Below are positions 22,043-33,510 of a stretch of DNA of 64,000 nt, one piece after another (the first letter of the stretch is position 1; every line of letters begins with the position of its first letter). The position numbers and the translations under genes are program-made. Where the stretch lies: NCBI GenBank assembly GCA_030998225.1, contig JAPYXD010000715.1, forward strand, positions 3,534,001 through 3,598,000, read 5' to 3'. Source of the DNA: Diplolepis rosae (Eukaryota > Arthropoda > Insecta > Hymenoptera > Diplolepididae). The notes beneath the pieces were generated by a model. It did not search any database. It had not been told where the DNA came from and saw only the letters and a program-made list of their open reading frames with translations.

Positions 22043-24633
22043 GCAGATTGAAGGCAACATTGTCACACGATAACGTACATGATTTTATATGCATTTTTTC
22101 CAAAAGTTCCCTCTGCTTAATTTATGCCAAAGAAAAAATGTTAAATTTTTCAAAATTTCACTTCATACCAAAAATAATTTGTTTGCATAATTCTATGGGA
22201 GAATGTAAAAAAAATTATATCTACATATTAAAACAGGAATTAACATTTTTTAGCGTTTAAAAATGTACTTACATATGTAAACAAAAATTGTTGATTTTCC
22301 TCCAACTCTTTCAAAAATGTTTTTCTGGTATTCAGAGATTTACGTTATGTAAAAGAAATATTTATCTTGAAACAATTGCAAAGTTTTTAACCAACTTGTA
22401 AAGAAAAATGTTATTTACTTTAAATTTTTTATGAAAGAAATCCTTTGTTAGCAACCTTTTTTCTGTATTGTTTAGATAATAATTTTAAATTAATTAGTTG
22501 AGTTTTAAATTTTGGTCAATGCCTACATTATCGGAGGACCACTAGCAGCGTATCAGATAGAATACGTTGCAGACAGGTGACCTCGTAGACAATTTCAAAC
22601 TCTTATATCGCAAATAACGCAAATGAATTCAATATTTAAAGAATTGCACAGTCGAAAGCGTCTTCTTTTCCACTGGAAGACTTTCAAATTTTTTAAATAA
22701 TTTTAAAAATTGAAATTTTATTCTCAACTTTCTGATTTCCAGGACCTTTTCATGTACAGCAAAAAAATGTTTATGGGTAGAAGATAGCTTTTTCAACCGA
22801 AGCTACCTGCGTACTTTGTCTCTTCTACACACAGCACAATAGTTTCCGTACTGCTGTCACCAGTTCTTGCCAGCGGGGGGTCCATTGTATGCAATAAAGG
22901 CGAAAGTTCAAAAAATAAAATTTTTACTTTTTGCAAACTACAATTCAAAAATATCATATTTAAAATATATGGATTTTTGCGATTCTAACGATATGATATT
23001 TTCATTAAGAAGTTAAAAATTAGAATAAATATGAACTTTTCTGTAACATCTCAACGAGAGAATCTTTTACTACATTTTAAACAATAATTTCGATTGCAAT
23101 GAATTAAAATGTGAAGATTTTCAGAAATAGTAAATTGTTACCAATGTGAAAATCTATGTTATAAGAATCTTCGATATTTTCTGAATCAAAATTTTAAAAC
23201 TTTTAAAGTGAATCAAGCTACTGTATTTGGAAAATGTCTGTATTTGCACGTCGCACAAGATTTAAATGAAATAAAACTTGGAGGGTGTGATTAATCAAAA
23301 GAATAATTTTAATGCAAGATATATATAATTATTATTATTATATTTTTTTTAATTGTAGTTATATGGAGCAAAATTAAGTAAAAATACTTAATTTGAAACC
23401 TCAATGAAATGTTTTGTATGTTAAATTGTTTATGAACAAATTGAATATTAGTTTAAAATAATTGTTTATAAAGATAAAAAATAATATTTTTTAACATGCT
23501 TATTTTATCGCATTATTTATCTATATCTAATCTAGTATTGTAGTTGTTTGCGGCGCTAGTCATTACACATAAAATATTTTATGTGCCTCCGGCGCGTAAA
23601 CTCGTTTTTCCGTTACAGCTGAGAGTAACGGAATGTTGTGTATTCCGTTACAGAGGAATATAATGTAAAAATTTAACTGCGCATGTGCCTATAGCCATAC
23701 AGCGGAGCACAATCTTCTTCTTATTCTTCTTCATCGTACAGCGTTAGCACCCTACTGACAAAGCCTTGTACATTTGAACTTCGCATTCTCTATTACAAGA
23801 CGCTACTACTACACAAGATCGAGAAAATCAAAATGTCCCGAACTAGTCGCGAAATATCAAGTACAATGGACGAGAACCATTATGAATACTAGATTAGATT
23901 CGAGTGCACGCATAAATACTCGTATACGCACCGAAATCACATAAAATAGAATATGTGCCAATGCACACAATTCGGGAAATTACGAGACTCGCGACAATGC
24001 TCGCAGGACTGATCGCGCCTTGGCTTCGATCTCCTGCGAGCATTGTCACTCGTCACGTAATAACCCTCATTGTGCGCCTAGGCACGTAATATACTAATAC
24101 ATTACTCGAAACAAAACACAGCGAATGCAGCTCGTGTGATTGCAATTCACACTCATTGCAATCGCCATGTTTCGCCCCTTGTAATGTAATATACTATTCA
24201 ATTTGAAAAACCTGTTGAATTTTCAGCATACTGATGCTCCAAGTAATTATATTTAATAATCAAAATCAATTAAAAACATACAATATACAATTACAGTTTA
24301 TTTTAGTACTCTCTAAATCCAATGTAGTGGATTACACTTATAAACTAGACATACAAAATTTTATTCTTAATTAAATTATAATTACTTCTTTCTTTTTCAC
24401 TTAAGATTTTTAAATTAAATCAGGCCTCCCAATCCCTTTGGGATAAAAAATAGGGTGTATAGGGACCTTTTTTCTCACTCATAGGGACCTTTTTTATGCT
24501 AATAGGGTACATTTTTTCAACAAAAATTAGGTATGAAAGAAAGTTATTGAAAAGAATAAGCTCTTAATAAAAGGTAAATAAAGACGTAATACCTTTTATT
24601 TTAGTAAATAATAAATATATTCATATTTTCATA
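22043..24633. other. AT-rich stretch without recognisable gene
   Basis: No supported coding region. A small inverted repeat lies at 23992-24049 (GACAATGCTCGCAGGA mirrored by TCCTGCGAGCATTGTC). A locally GC-richer part at 23550-24180 has paired GTAACGGAATG and TTCCGTTAC. The words ATTACTCGAAACAA and CACAGCG recur near 24105, 25330 and 59600, suggesting another old dispersed repeat. TAGGGACC repeats occur at 24455-24500 and again at 41375-41410. Confidence 0.4.
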
Positions 24634-25576
24634 CACTGAGAAAAAATCCTGGGCATAGTGACGTGATATATGTAGTTGAAAATGTCCTTACCTACTTTTT
24701 GTGGCTGAATTCAAGCAATGGTTGGCCCGTCAATGTAGGTACTAAAAGTGGTCGCAGTGACTAAGTACAGTAAAACCTCATTTATCGGGACGCCCTTGAA
24801 ATGTAAACACCTCGTTTATCGGGATTTGGAGGGGCTCCCCACTACCACCTACAGTCTCATGGTGGGTTGCCATGACTCTTGTTGTATGTTGACATTTAGT
24901 AATGGTAACGAAGGTATATATAATACGAAGGTATGTAAAAAAATTGACATAATAAAACTCCTGCAAATGAAACATCTGCAAACTATGTCACTATGTACAA
25001 GGAGTGGTGGCTGGAGGAGAAACAAAATGTCCCGATAAATGAGGTTTTACTGTAATGTAGTCACAGCGACTATGTAATGTTGTCACAGTCACTATATGTA
25101 AGTGTCAACTATAAAGTTATGTAAAATCAAATTCCTAAAATCAAATGCATGAAATCACTACGTGGAACATTGTATTTTTCATAGCACGTTTTTTGAAAAT
25201 CTGTTTGTCGGCATCTGTAGACTACTTACTTAAAAGTAGTAGGATTTAAAATCACAGTTTCAAGCCGCTCGACTCATCAAATCAAATTCTCAAAAGAGTT
25301 GCTATCAGTTGCTATGAAAAATAATATGCATTACTCGAAACAATACACAGCGGATTCAAAGAGTGTGAAGTTTGCTAGGTTTAAGAGTTAAGGACAAGGT
25401 CAACGATGTCAATTAGTCGCCACGACCAGGTATTCAGAATATGGCTACCATGGCTACAAATCATGTTACTGTAGCCATGGGTCAAGTAGCGACAAAAAGT
25501 CTCCCTCGTTAGTCACTTTTTTATTTCCAACTACATTATTCCTAGTCATTATGACCAGATGCTATTTTTCTCTGTG
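24634..25576. mobile_element. TA-flanked MITE family 1, copy 1
   Basis: Ends CACTGAGAAAAAATCCTGG and its partner GCTATTTTTCTCTGTG, bordered by TA (24632-24633, 25577-25578). The interior has inverted GTAGTCACAGCGACTATG motifs and GTAGCCATGG palindromes. A 285-bp pogo-like MITE is nested at 24768. A reverse-oriented homologue lies at 59303-60030; the two agree over most of their length, so this is a dispersed family. Confidence 0.85.
24768..25052. mobile_element. pogo/Tigger-type MITE
   Basis: The tips CAGTAAAACCTCATTTATCG and the mirrored GATAAATGAGGTTTTACTG are flanked by TA on both sides (24766-24767, 25053-25054). Ends beginning CAGTAAAACCTC are characteristic of pogo-like elements. No transposase is present. 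It interrupts the surrounding MITE, whose copy at 59.3 kb lacks it. Confidence 0.85.
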
Positions 25577-25813
25577 TACACAACTGCACTTCACAAATTT
25601 TCGGACGTGAGTATTCTTGGTATTAAATAGGAAATTACCTACATATCACGACTATGTATGTAAGTCTAATTAAATTAAATTTCAATTAACTCTCAACAAA
25701 ATTTCCTTTTTTTAGATGTTTTGTACTTTAGTTGAAGAAAGGTACTTATAGGCAATCTCACTAGCTATACAATTAGTATATTTACGATTACTATCGACGA
25801 AATCCGCTCACAT

Positions 25814-26085
25814 TGTAACAAAGTTACATAAGTGCCCCTTGGGGACACAGCCCTGCGACCGGAATTCGGGGGAACCCGGCCCGGCATGCCTTGCGGTCGT
25901 GTGCCGTCGCCTGTTACTGTCTGCTGGCCCGCGTTGTGGAGCGGAGCGTCGGATTCCCAGTTTTGTTCGTCGGATCCTGGTAAATGCCAATAAAGCGTTT
26001 TAGTGCGAATACGCGCATTTCATTTTGTGTGCACCTTCTCGGCGCCCTCTCCTTTCCTTCTCCTCAGTTTGCGACCCAGGTCACA
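25814..26085 (+). repeat. 5' LTR of gypsy element
   Basis: Begins TGTAACAAAGTTACATAAG and ends GTCACA. An AATAAA polyadenylation signal lies near 25989. GC-rich at its 5' half, unlike the AT-rich internal region. Confidence 0.97.
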
Positions 26086-26255
26086 AACTTGGCGCCCAAC
26101 AAAATAACCCACAAAGTCCTTTAGCCGAGAAAACACGTATATAAGTGAAAATTGCCATGTGAAAAATTTCCAAGTGAATAAAAAAAATTAAGTGAAAAAC
26201 AAAACTAAAATAGAGGAATAGCAGACATCACGAGTAAGTAACGTAAGATAAGCCG

Positions 26256-28445
26256 ATGAGATTAAGGTGCGGAAAAGTAAAAAAGAATAGAAAAATGGCC
26301 AATAAAAATAAAGTTATCGAAAATGAAAAGATAAAAGAAATAGAATTGGAAAATAAAGTATCAAAGAATGAATTAAGGGGGGAAAAGAGCGAAAATGAAG
26401 AAATAACGGAAAATAAAATAAAAGAAGTAGAATTAGAAATTAGAGAGAGACAGCATGCCAACATAACAGGCACAATACCGAAAGCCACAATACGTAGCAT
26501 AGAGACAATTTCAAAACCACGCGACAAAAACGGACGAAGCAAGGACATATTACAGAAACACAACATAGACACAGAAATAATAAATAGTACTTACAAAGGC
26601 ATGCTATCTCCTAATACGGAAAATACGGTAGGTTATTGGCGAATATTAGAGGAAGAAGAAAATTTAGATTTAGATAAAATAAAAGATCGGGAATTAGAAT
26701 TAGAGTACTGGAAAAAAGAACGCGAAATAAGAAGAAGCGAAACGAAAAAACTAGATAAGGAGAGGGTAGAGATCGAAAAAATAATTAGGGAAAAATTAGA
26801 AAGGGATAAATTAGAGCAAGAAATATACAAAATAAATGAAAGAAAAGAAGAAGATAGGACATTCGAAATAGACTCGTTTATAGAAACAAATAATGAATTT
26901 TGGAAAGAAGCAAAAATACTCATCGAAAACGAAGAACAAAAAAACGACAAGTCAAAAATTGAAGAATTAACCTTAGAAATAGAGTCATTAAAAGAAAAAA
27001 TGGAACAAATCTTAAAGAATATACAAAATAAAATTATAGAAGCACCTAACATAGTTAACCTCAAAACAGTAAACCAAATAAAAGTCGATAGTGATAGGAA
27101 AACAAAACCCAAAGAAAGGTCAGAAAACGTAAATACAGAAGAAAACGAACAAGACCAGAATAAGTTTAAGTTGCCAACACCGGTTCCCCGAAAATTAATA
27201 AGGAACGAGATATTGACTAATCGAGAAAATAAACAAAACGAGGCGCAAGTCGAACTATACGAAAACCTAAATAGAGAGAATAACAATCTAAGCGACGAAT
27301 GCATACAGGACAACGAATTACAAGCAATGCGAGCATCGTTTTTCCCATTCGGAATGGTCCAAACACCTTTCCAAATTATGTCGAATTGGCCGGTTAAATT
27401 CGGAAACAATACAAATGACAGCCCAACAATTTTCTTAAGTAATTTATTAAGATTTAAAAGGGGATACAAAATCAACGAAGAGGATACTTTAGAAAATTTA
27501 GACGCCGTATTGATAGGAGAAGCTCAATGTTGGTACCAAGTAAATAAAAGAAATTGGCATAACTTGGAAGATTTCATACAAGAATTCAAACAGGTCTATT
27601 TGAATGAAAAGTACCTAGAAGTAATTCATAACAAAATAAGATATTGTAATCAAAAGAAAAATCAAGAAATTCACAGTTTCATAATAGAAATGAGACAGTT
27701 ATTCGAGAAATTAGAACCACTTCCCAGCTTGGAATGGCAATTAAAACAAGTTTACGGGAATTTAAGACTCGAATATAAAATTTATATTACAAGAAATTCA
27801 TTCAAAAATTTTACAGAATTAGAAATATTAGGACGCGAATGGGAAGCAGAAATGGCAAAATCAAGAATGAAAGGACAACAAATTAAAATAATAGATGTAA
27901 ACCAGGAACAACAGCATAGTCAAAACTACGAAAATAATTATGAAAGACAGAATAACTTTAGGCATGAATTACAAAACACACAGTATAGACTACAATTCCA
28001 ATCAAGGTACGCTAACAATAGCACAAGATATTTTTATAACAAGTCAAAAAATCAAAACACATATCCACGAATTCGAGGTAATGATGAATTCCTAAACAGA
28101 ACAAAGTTTAACTACAACCGTAGTTTCGAATACCCAAATCCAAACCAATTTTTCGGAAGAAAGGATAACCAAACACCTGAAGACAGTAACAGACAACAAA
28201 TAGAAAGCATCCCAAAATGGCCAGAACTAACGTATAACACGCAGGACGATAACCAAAAAGAAAGGAATAATAGAAAATTTGAACCGAATCCAAACGCGCA
28301 AGAGTACACCATGTCAAGGAAACAAAATGAAGAGAACGAAAATAGTACGATGCAGCAAAAAATAAAATGTTATAATTGCGGAGGCAAAGGTCATATGCGA
28401 CGAGACTGTTGGTACAGTCAGGGAAACGCAAACGAAGGCTATTAG
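26256..28445 (+). CDS. gag: gypsy Gag polyprotein
   Basis: 729 residues. The first ~300 are very rich in Glu, Lys, Asn and Ile, predicted coiled coil. A capsid-type domain occupies about residues 365-560 (FGMVQTPFQIMSNWP, LIGEAQCWYQV, LGREWEAEM). An Asn/Gln-rich spacer follows, and one zinc knuckle CYNCGGKGHMRRDC lies near the end. It forms the virus-like particle and packages RNA. The frame is uninterrupted. A start at 26295 (MANKNK) is an alternative. The end overlaps pol by about 70 bases in the -1 frame. Confidence 0.93.
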   Translation: MRLRCGKVKKNRKMANKNKVIENEKIKEIELENKVSKNELRGEKSENEEITENKIKEVELEIRERQHANITGTIPKATIRSIETISKPRDKNGRSKDILQKHNIDTEIINSTYKGMLSPNTENTVGYWRILEEEENLDLDKIKDRELELEYWKKEREIRRSETKKLDKERVEIEKIIREKLERDKLEQEIYKINERKEEDRTFEIDSFIETNNEFWKEAKILIENEEQKNDKSKIEELTLEIESLKEKMEQILKNIQNKIIEAPNIVNLKTVNQIKVDSDRKTKPKERSENVNTEENEQDQNKFKLPTPVPRKLIRNEILTNRENKQNEAQVELYENLNRENNNLSDECIQDNELQAMRASFFPFGMVQTPFQIMSNWPVKFGNNTNDSPTIFLSNLLRFKRGYKINEEDTLENLDAVLIGEAQCWYQVNKRNWHNLEDFIQEFKQVYLNEKYLEVIHNKIRYCNQKKNQEIHSFIIEMRQLFEKLEPLPSLEWQLKQVYGNLRLEYKIYITRNSFKNFTELEILGREWEAEMAKSRMKGQQIKIIDVNQEQQHSQNYENNYERQNNFRHELQNTQYRLQFQSRYANNSTRYFYNKSKNQNTYPRIRGNDEFLNRTKFNYNRSFEYPNPNQFFGRKDNQTPEDSNRQQIESIPKWPELTYNTQDDNQKERNNRKFEPNPNAQEYTMSRKQNEENENSTMQQKIKCYNCGGKGHMRRDCWYSQGNANEGY

Positions 28446-31400
28446 GGGCGAGTAGTAGCCGACGTAAATACCAAACCACATCGCCCGAATATATCGAAGC
28501 GGACAGCGACGCCCCAAACGAAACTAGATTTCACATAATAATTAAGTGGAAAGACACAAAATATAAAATGTTAGTAGACACAGGGGCAACCCACTCCTAT
28601 ATTGGCAAACAATTTTTTAAACAAATAAAGGAATTGGATTACGAGGTTAAGAAACCAAATAATAACAAGTTAATAGTAGCAAACGGCCAGCAATTACAAA
28701 TAATAGGACAAGTATTGAGTCCTACCGAAGTGGGTCATGTGAAAAAATATTTGCTATTTAGACTGGTACCAGAACTAAGATCTATAGGAATCCTCGGAAC
28801 AGACATGATGGAAAGGCTAGGATTAAAATTAGACTTCGAAAAGAAAATTTGGTGGCTACCAGAAAAACCACAAATTAGATATAAAATAGAAGCAAACCCA
28901 AAGGAAAACAGAGTAATATGGAACGAGGATGAAAAGGAAAGAGAACCAAGAAAGGATAGTCTAGAAGAAAGAACGAGAGTAAAAAATAAAATAAAGTTGC
29001 GAAATCAAGAAGTAAGACCAACAAACAACCTACTATGGAGAGAAATAACCACTAGTACCCCAACCAACCATACCCTACCTGAAGTCGGCCAGATAATGGA
29101 CACAAGATGGTCCAAAATACCAGTGAGACAAGGAAGTCTAATCTCACGAGAAAATAAAGAACAGAGGCAAGAAGTCACTAGTTCTAGTCCCTTAGAAAAA
29201 GAAAACGTAATACAAACAGCTGTCAAAGCAAAAACCAAGAGTGAAGATAAACAAATAGTAAAGGAAATAGAGAAAGAACCCGAAAAGGAAATAAAAAATA
29301 AATTAAAACTGAAAAGAGAACGAAACGAAGAAAACAAGAATGGAAAAGAATCGAGGGAAAGAAAAGAGACAGAAAACGAAAAATGCGAGGGGATAATAGA
29401 ACTAAACGAAAACCAAGAGCAACAATTAAGAAAATTAATCGAAAGAAAGGTTAACAAAACAGGAATAAAACTAGAACCTACACACATGACAGAACACAAA
29501 ATAAACGTACAGGGCCACGAACCAATTAAACAAAGATATTACCATGTCTCACCCAAAGTAAGAGAGTACATGTACGAAGAAATAGATAAAATGTTGGAAG
29601 AAGACATAATTGAACCCTCAGACAGCGATTGGTCAAACCCGGTAGTTATGATCAAGAAACCCAACGGAAAATATAGATTCTGTTTAGATTTCAGAAAGGT
29701 AAACAAAATAACGAAAAAAGACCTATACCCGATACCAATCATGACAGAAATTTTGGACGCACTAAGGTCAGCAAAATACATATCAAAAATCGATCTCAGG
29801 TCAGCATACCACCAAATACCACTAGAAGAACAATCAAAAAAGATAACAGCATTCACAGTGCCAGGAAAAGGAATGTACCAATTTAAAAGAATGCCATTTG
29901 GATTAACAAACGCTCCAGCTACATTTCAGCGCTTAATGGATAAAATAATAACACCAGACTTAAAACCCAATGTATTCTGCTACTTAGATGATATAATTAT
30001 AGTGACAAAGAACTTCGAAGAACATTTAAAAACTTTAGAAACAGTTCTAGAGAAAATTAATCAAGCAGGATTAACGATAAATCTGGAAAAGTGCGAATTT
30101 GGATGCTCGGAAGTGAAATACTTAGGATTTGTAGTAAACGAAAAAGGACTATTAATGGACGAAGACAAAATAAAACCTATACTAGAATTCCCAACACCAA
30201 AAAATGTGAAACAACTGCAAAGAATTATAGGAATGACATCATGGTACAGAAGATTCATACCAAAATTTTCGGAAATAATGGAACCTTTATACACACTATT
30301 AAAGAAAGGAATAGAATGGAAATGGGACATAGAACAAGAACAGGCATTAGAAAAAAATAAAAAAATTACTAACGACAAAACCAATACTGGCATGCCCAAA
30401 CTTTCATCATCCATTTCAACTTGAAACCGATGCGAGCGATACGGGATTAGGAGCCGTCTTAACCCAAAATATAAATAACGAAAACCACGTAATAGCATTC
30501 GCAAGCAGAAGCCTCAACGAAGCGGAAAAAAAATATTCAACATCAGAAAAGGAATGCTTAGCAGTGGTATGGGCAATACGGAAATTCAGACCTTACCTAG
30601 AAGGATATACCTTCAAAGTACTAACAGACCATATAGCTTTAAAATGGCTGCATAATTTAAAAAACCCGACGGGACGACTAGCAAGATGGGCACTGGAACT
30701 ACTCGAATACGACTACGAGATAGTATACAGAAAAGGCTCACTAAATTATGCACCAGACGCCCTATCAAGAACAAGCGAAAAGTTAAATTCAACAGCAAGT
30801 ACACTAGCGCTAATAAAAGAAACAAAAAAGAACAAAACAGACGAAGTTAAGGATGAATGGTATAGTCACAAACTAAAACAAGTAAAGGAGAAACCAACAG
30901 AAAACCCAAACTGGCGAATAAGGGACGACCAACTTTATTTCTTCAGACCAGATCTGTTAAAATCAAGCTTGAACCTGGATAATAATCCCTGGAAACTAAC
31001 AGTACCAAAGGAACTAAGAGAGCAGGCACTATCAGAAAACCATGATAGTAAACAAGCAGGACACTTGGGCATGGAGAAAACATATGCAAGAATCGCAGAG
31101 AACTATTTTTGGCCAGGAATGTATTCAGAAACATTAAAATACGTAAAAGAATGCGACACATGCCAAAGAATTAAACCAAAAGTGAACAATCAAGTAGGAC
31201 TACTGGGAAAAAGAATAATCGAAGAACCATGGACAGTAGTAGCAGCAGACATAATGGGCCCACTGCCAAGGTCAAAAGCAAAAAACCAATATATACTTGT
31301 TTGCGTAGACATGTTCACCAAATGGGTGGAAATAATTCCAATAAAGAACAAAGTAGCAACAACGATAGAAAAAGAATTCCACAGAAAAATCATATCGAAA

Positions 31401-32093
31401 TGGGGAACACCAAGAATATTATTTACAGACAACGGCAAAGAATTCGTAAACAGAATCATGGTGAAGTTAACGCAAAACTTCGGAATACGACATTCAAAAA
31501 CACCACGATACCACCCACAATCAAACCCAACAGAAAGATGTAACAGATCAATAAAAACAGCGATCAAAGCGTACCTCGAAAAAGACCATAGAGAATGGGA
31601 TGAAAATTTGGAAGACCTACAATTCGCGCTAAATACTAGTAAACATTCGTCAACAGGTTTCACACCAGCATTTTTAAACTTTGGAAGGGAATTAGAACCA
31701 ATCCAAACGCTAAACAAAGATTTAATAAACATAGAGAAAATAGAATCACAAGAAGTAGGGAAGTGGGTAGAGAGGCTAAACAGGTTGAAAATAATAAAAG
31801 ACGAAGTACAGAAAAATTTAGAATTAGCAAATGAAAGACAGGCAACATATTATAACTTAAGACGTAGAACAATTAGCTACGAGATAGGGGAACAGGTACT
31901 AAGAAGCGAAAAAACGTTGTCGAATAAAGCAGATAATATAGCAAAAAAGTTAAACAAAAATTTTGAGGGCCCATTTTTCATAAAAACAAAAATCTCACCG
32001 ACAATTTACGAAATAAAAAACAAAAAAGGTAAGTCACTTGGCAATTGGAACGTAAAAGACATTAAAAAATACATAGAAAAAACTGAAATGTGA
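28376..32093 (+). pseudogene. pol: gypsy Pol polyprotein (PR-RT-RNase H-IN), one frameshift
   Basis: Protease has LVDTGATHSYIG near residue 64. Reverse transcriptase runs from KPNGKYRFCLDFRKVNK to the YLDD catalytic box (about 29980). RNase H starts near 30420 and reads ETDASDTGLGAVLTQ. Integrase has the HHCC zinc domain (HLGMEK...CDTCQ) and the DDE core (ADIMGPLP, FTDNGKEF, NPTERCNRS). The frame is entered from gag by -1 shift. A second frame change falls in the A-rich run at about 30349-30362 between RT and RNase H, so full Pol is not encoded. Everything else is open. An RT-RNase H break could also be a sequencing error in a homopolymer. Confidence 0.93.
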
Positions 32094-32621
32094 GCAGTGT
32101 TACCAAGAGATGAACGTCACGGAATTACTGATGCACAAGTGCCCAAGTCTACTAGACCTGCTCCAGACCCCACTAACCACAGAAATTTTAGAATAAGGAA
32201 GAATTTAGAAGAAGAAAAGAGGCAAGAAAGGAAATGGAATTAAAAAACGAATTTAGGTAGATATACAGAGAGGAAAAACTAAACCAAACTGGGAGAGAAG
32301 AAAGAACAGGAACAAGAAAACAAGAAAGAAAAGGACAAAGACAGCGGCAGCGACACGGAATCAGACAATTCAACACGAACAGTAAAATATAAAGGAAAAT
32401 AAAGACTAAAGTTAAGAAATTAGAATTAAAAAAATACTTTTAAGAAATTTATTATTTGATTTAATAGATATAATCATCAAGAAAAAATATATATTGTTTT
32501 TTAGTTATATAAAATGTACAATGATAGAAAATGTCTTGTTGGGTCTCGGAACGCCATACAAAACAAACAATAAAAAACAGAAGCAAAGAACAGACCGCAA
32601 CCCGATTAGGGGGAGGGGGGT

Positions 32622-32893
32622 TGTAACAAAGTTACATAAGTGCCCCTTGGGGACACAGCCCTGCGACCGGAATTCGGGGGAACCCGGCCCGGCATGCCCT
32701 GCGGTCGTGTGCCGTCGCCTGTTACTGTCTGCTGGCCCGCGTTGTGGAGCGGAGCGTCGGATTCCCAGTTTTGTTCGTCGGATCCTGGTAAATGCCAATA
32801 AAGCGTTTTAGTGCGAATACGCGCATTTCATTTTGTGTGCACCTTCTCGGCGCCCTCTCCTTTCCCTCTCCTCAGTTTGCGACCCAGGTCACA
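32622..32893 (+). repeat. 3' LTR of gypsy element
   Basis: The same 272 bases as the 5' LTR with two substitutions. Preceded by the purine tract at about 32609-32620 and followed by the ACAT target duplication. Confidence 0.97.
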
Positions 32894-32897
32894 ACAT

Positions 32898-33510
32898 CTA
32901 TATAACTCTAATGTAATTTAAAGCTATTGAGTATAAATATTACTTTTTTTAAATTTCAGTATTCTTATTAATAATATGAGTATTCTTGACTTAATTTTAA
33001 GTTTAAATAAATGACTAAAACAATACTACTGTAATAGTTAAATCTACGGACTTCTTTTCGAATTCTTAGGTCTTTTCAATTCTGAATGATATTTATATCA
33101 TTATTGCGATGGTTTTACCTTTTATTATGAAGATCAGGTTTGTTGATATATATCATAACATCGTAAAACAGATTATAATTATTTACCACAGCCTAAAACA
33201 ATTTCCAGCATTTATCGTATTACAAAAACTGAGAATCAAAATTGAAGAAAACGAAGAAGCTGTAATTTAAGACTGAGAATCAGTCAAGCGTTTTTTCTAT
33301 ATCACAGATTTTATAATTTTAGATTTTCTTGACGCTATTTTTAGCCTTCATTTATCAACTTTCTTTCTTTTTCCTTTTTCTTTTTCTCGCAATTTTTCCA
33401 AGCTCTTAACGATTTCTGAAATCGCTGGACCTGTAACACCTTACTTTGTAGTATCTTTTAATACTTTTTGCATAGAATCGGCATCACTTTCTGCGTCTTT
33501 ATAAGATTTT
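32898..33510. other. Gap without recognisable gene
   Basis: AT-rich, no domain seen. A C/T-rich run at 33355-33390 lies close to the 3' side of the hAT relic. Confidence 0.4.

Larger units (their letters stand above)
25814..32893 (+). mobile_element. Ty3/gypsy LTR retrotransposon, near-intact, 7.08 kb
   Basis: Two 272-bp LTRs enclose gag and pol, with a 4-bp target duplication ACAT (25810-25813 and 32894-32897). The primer-binding site TGGCGCCCAAC (26091-26101) follows the 5' LTR closely. A purine tract GGGGGAGGGGG precedes the 3' LTR. No envelope ORF is seen after pol; the 500 bases before the 3' LTR are A-rich with no clear product. I count two LTR mismatches (near 25890 and 26057), so the insertion is recent. 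Confidence 0.97.

Noticed and set aside
26633..27475. 280-codon minus-strand ORF
   Set aside because: Mirror of the gypsy gag coding strand; it is Ser/Phe/Leu-rich, as expected from reading Glu/Lys/Asn codons backwards.
32094..32608. Possible env gene of the gypsy element
   Set aside because: Only short, A-rich open stretches; no signal peptide, transmembrane segment or fusion-like motif.
32494..32811. ORF across the 3' LTR of gypsy
   Set aside because: Entirely non-coding LTR and purine-tract sequence; the same peptide appears from the 5' LTR.
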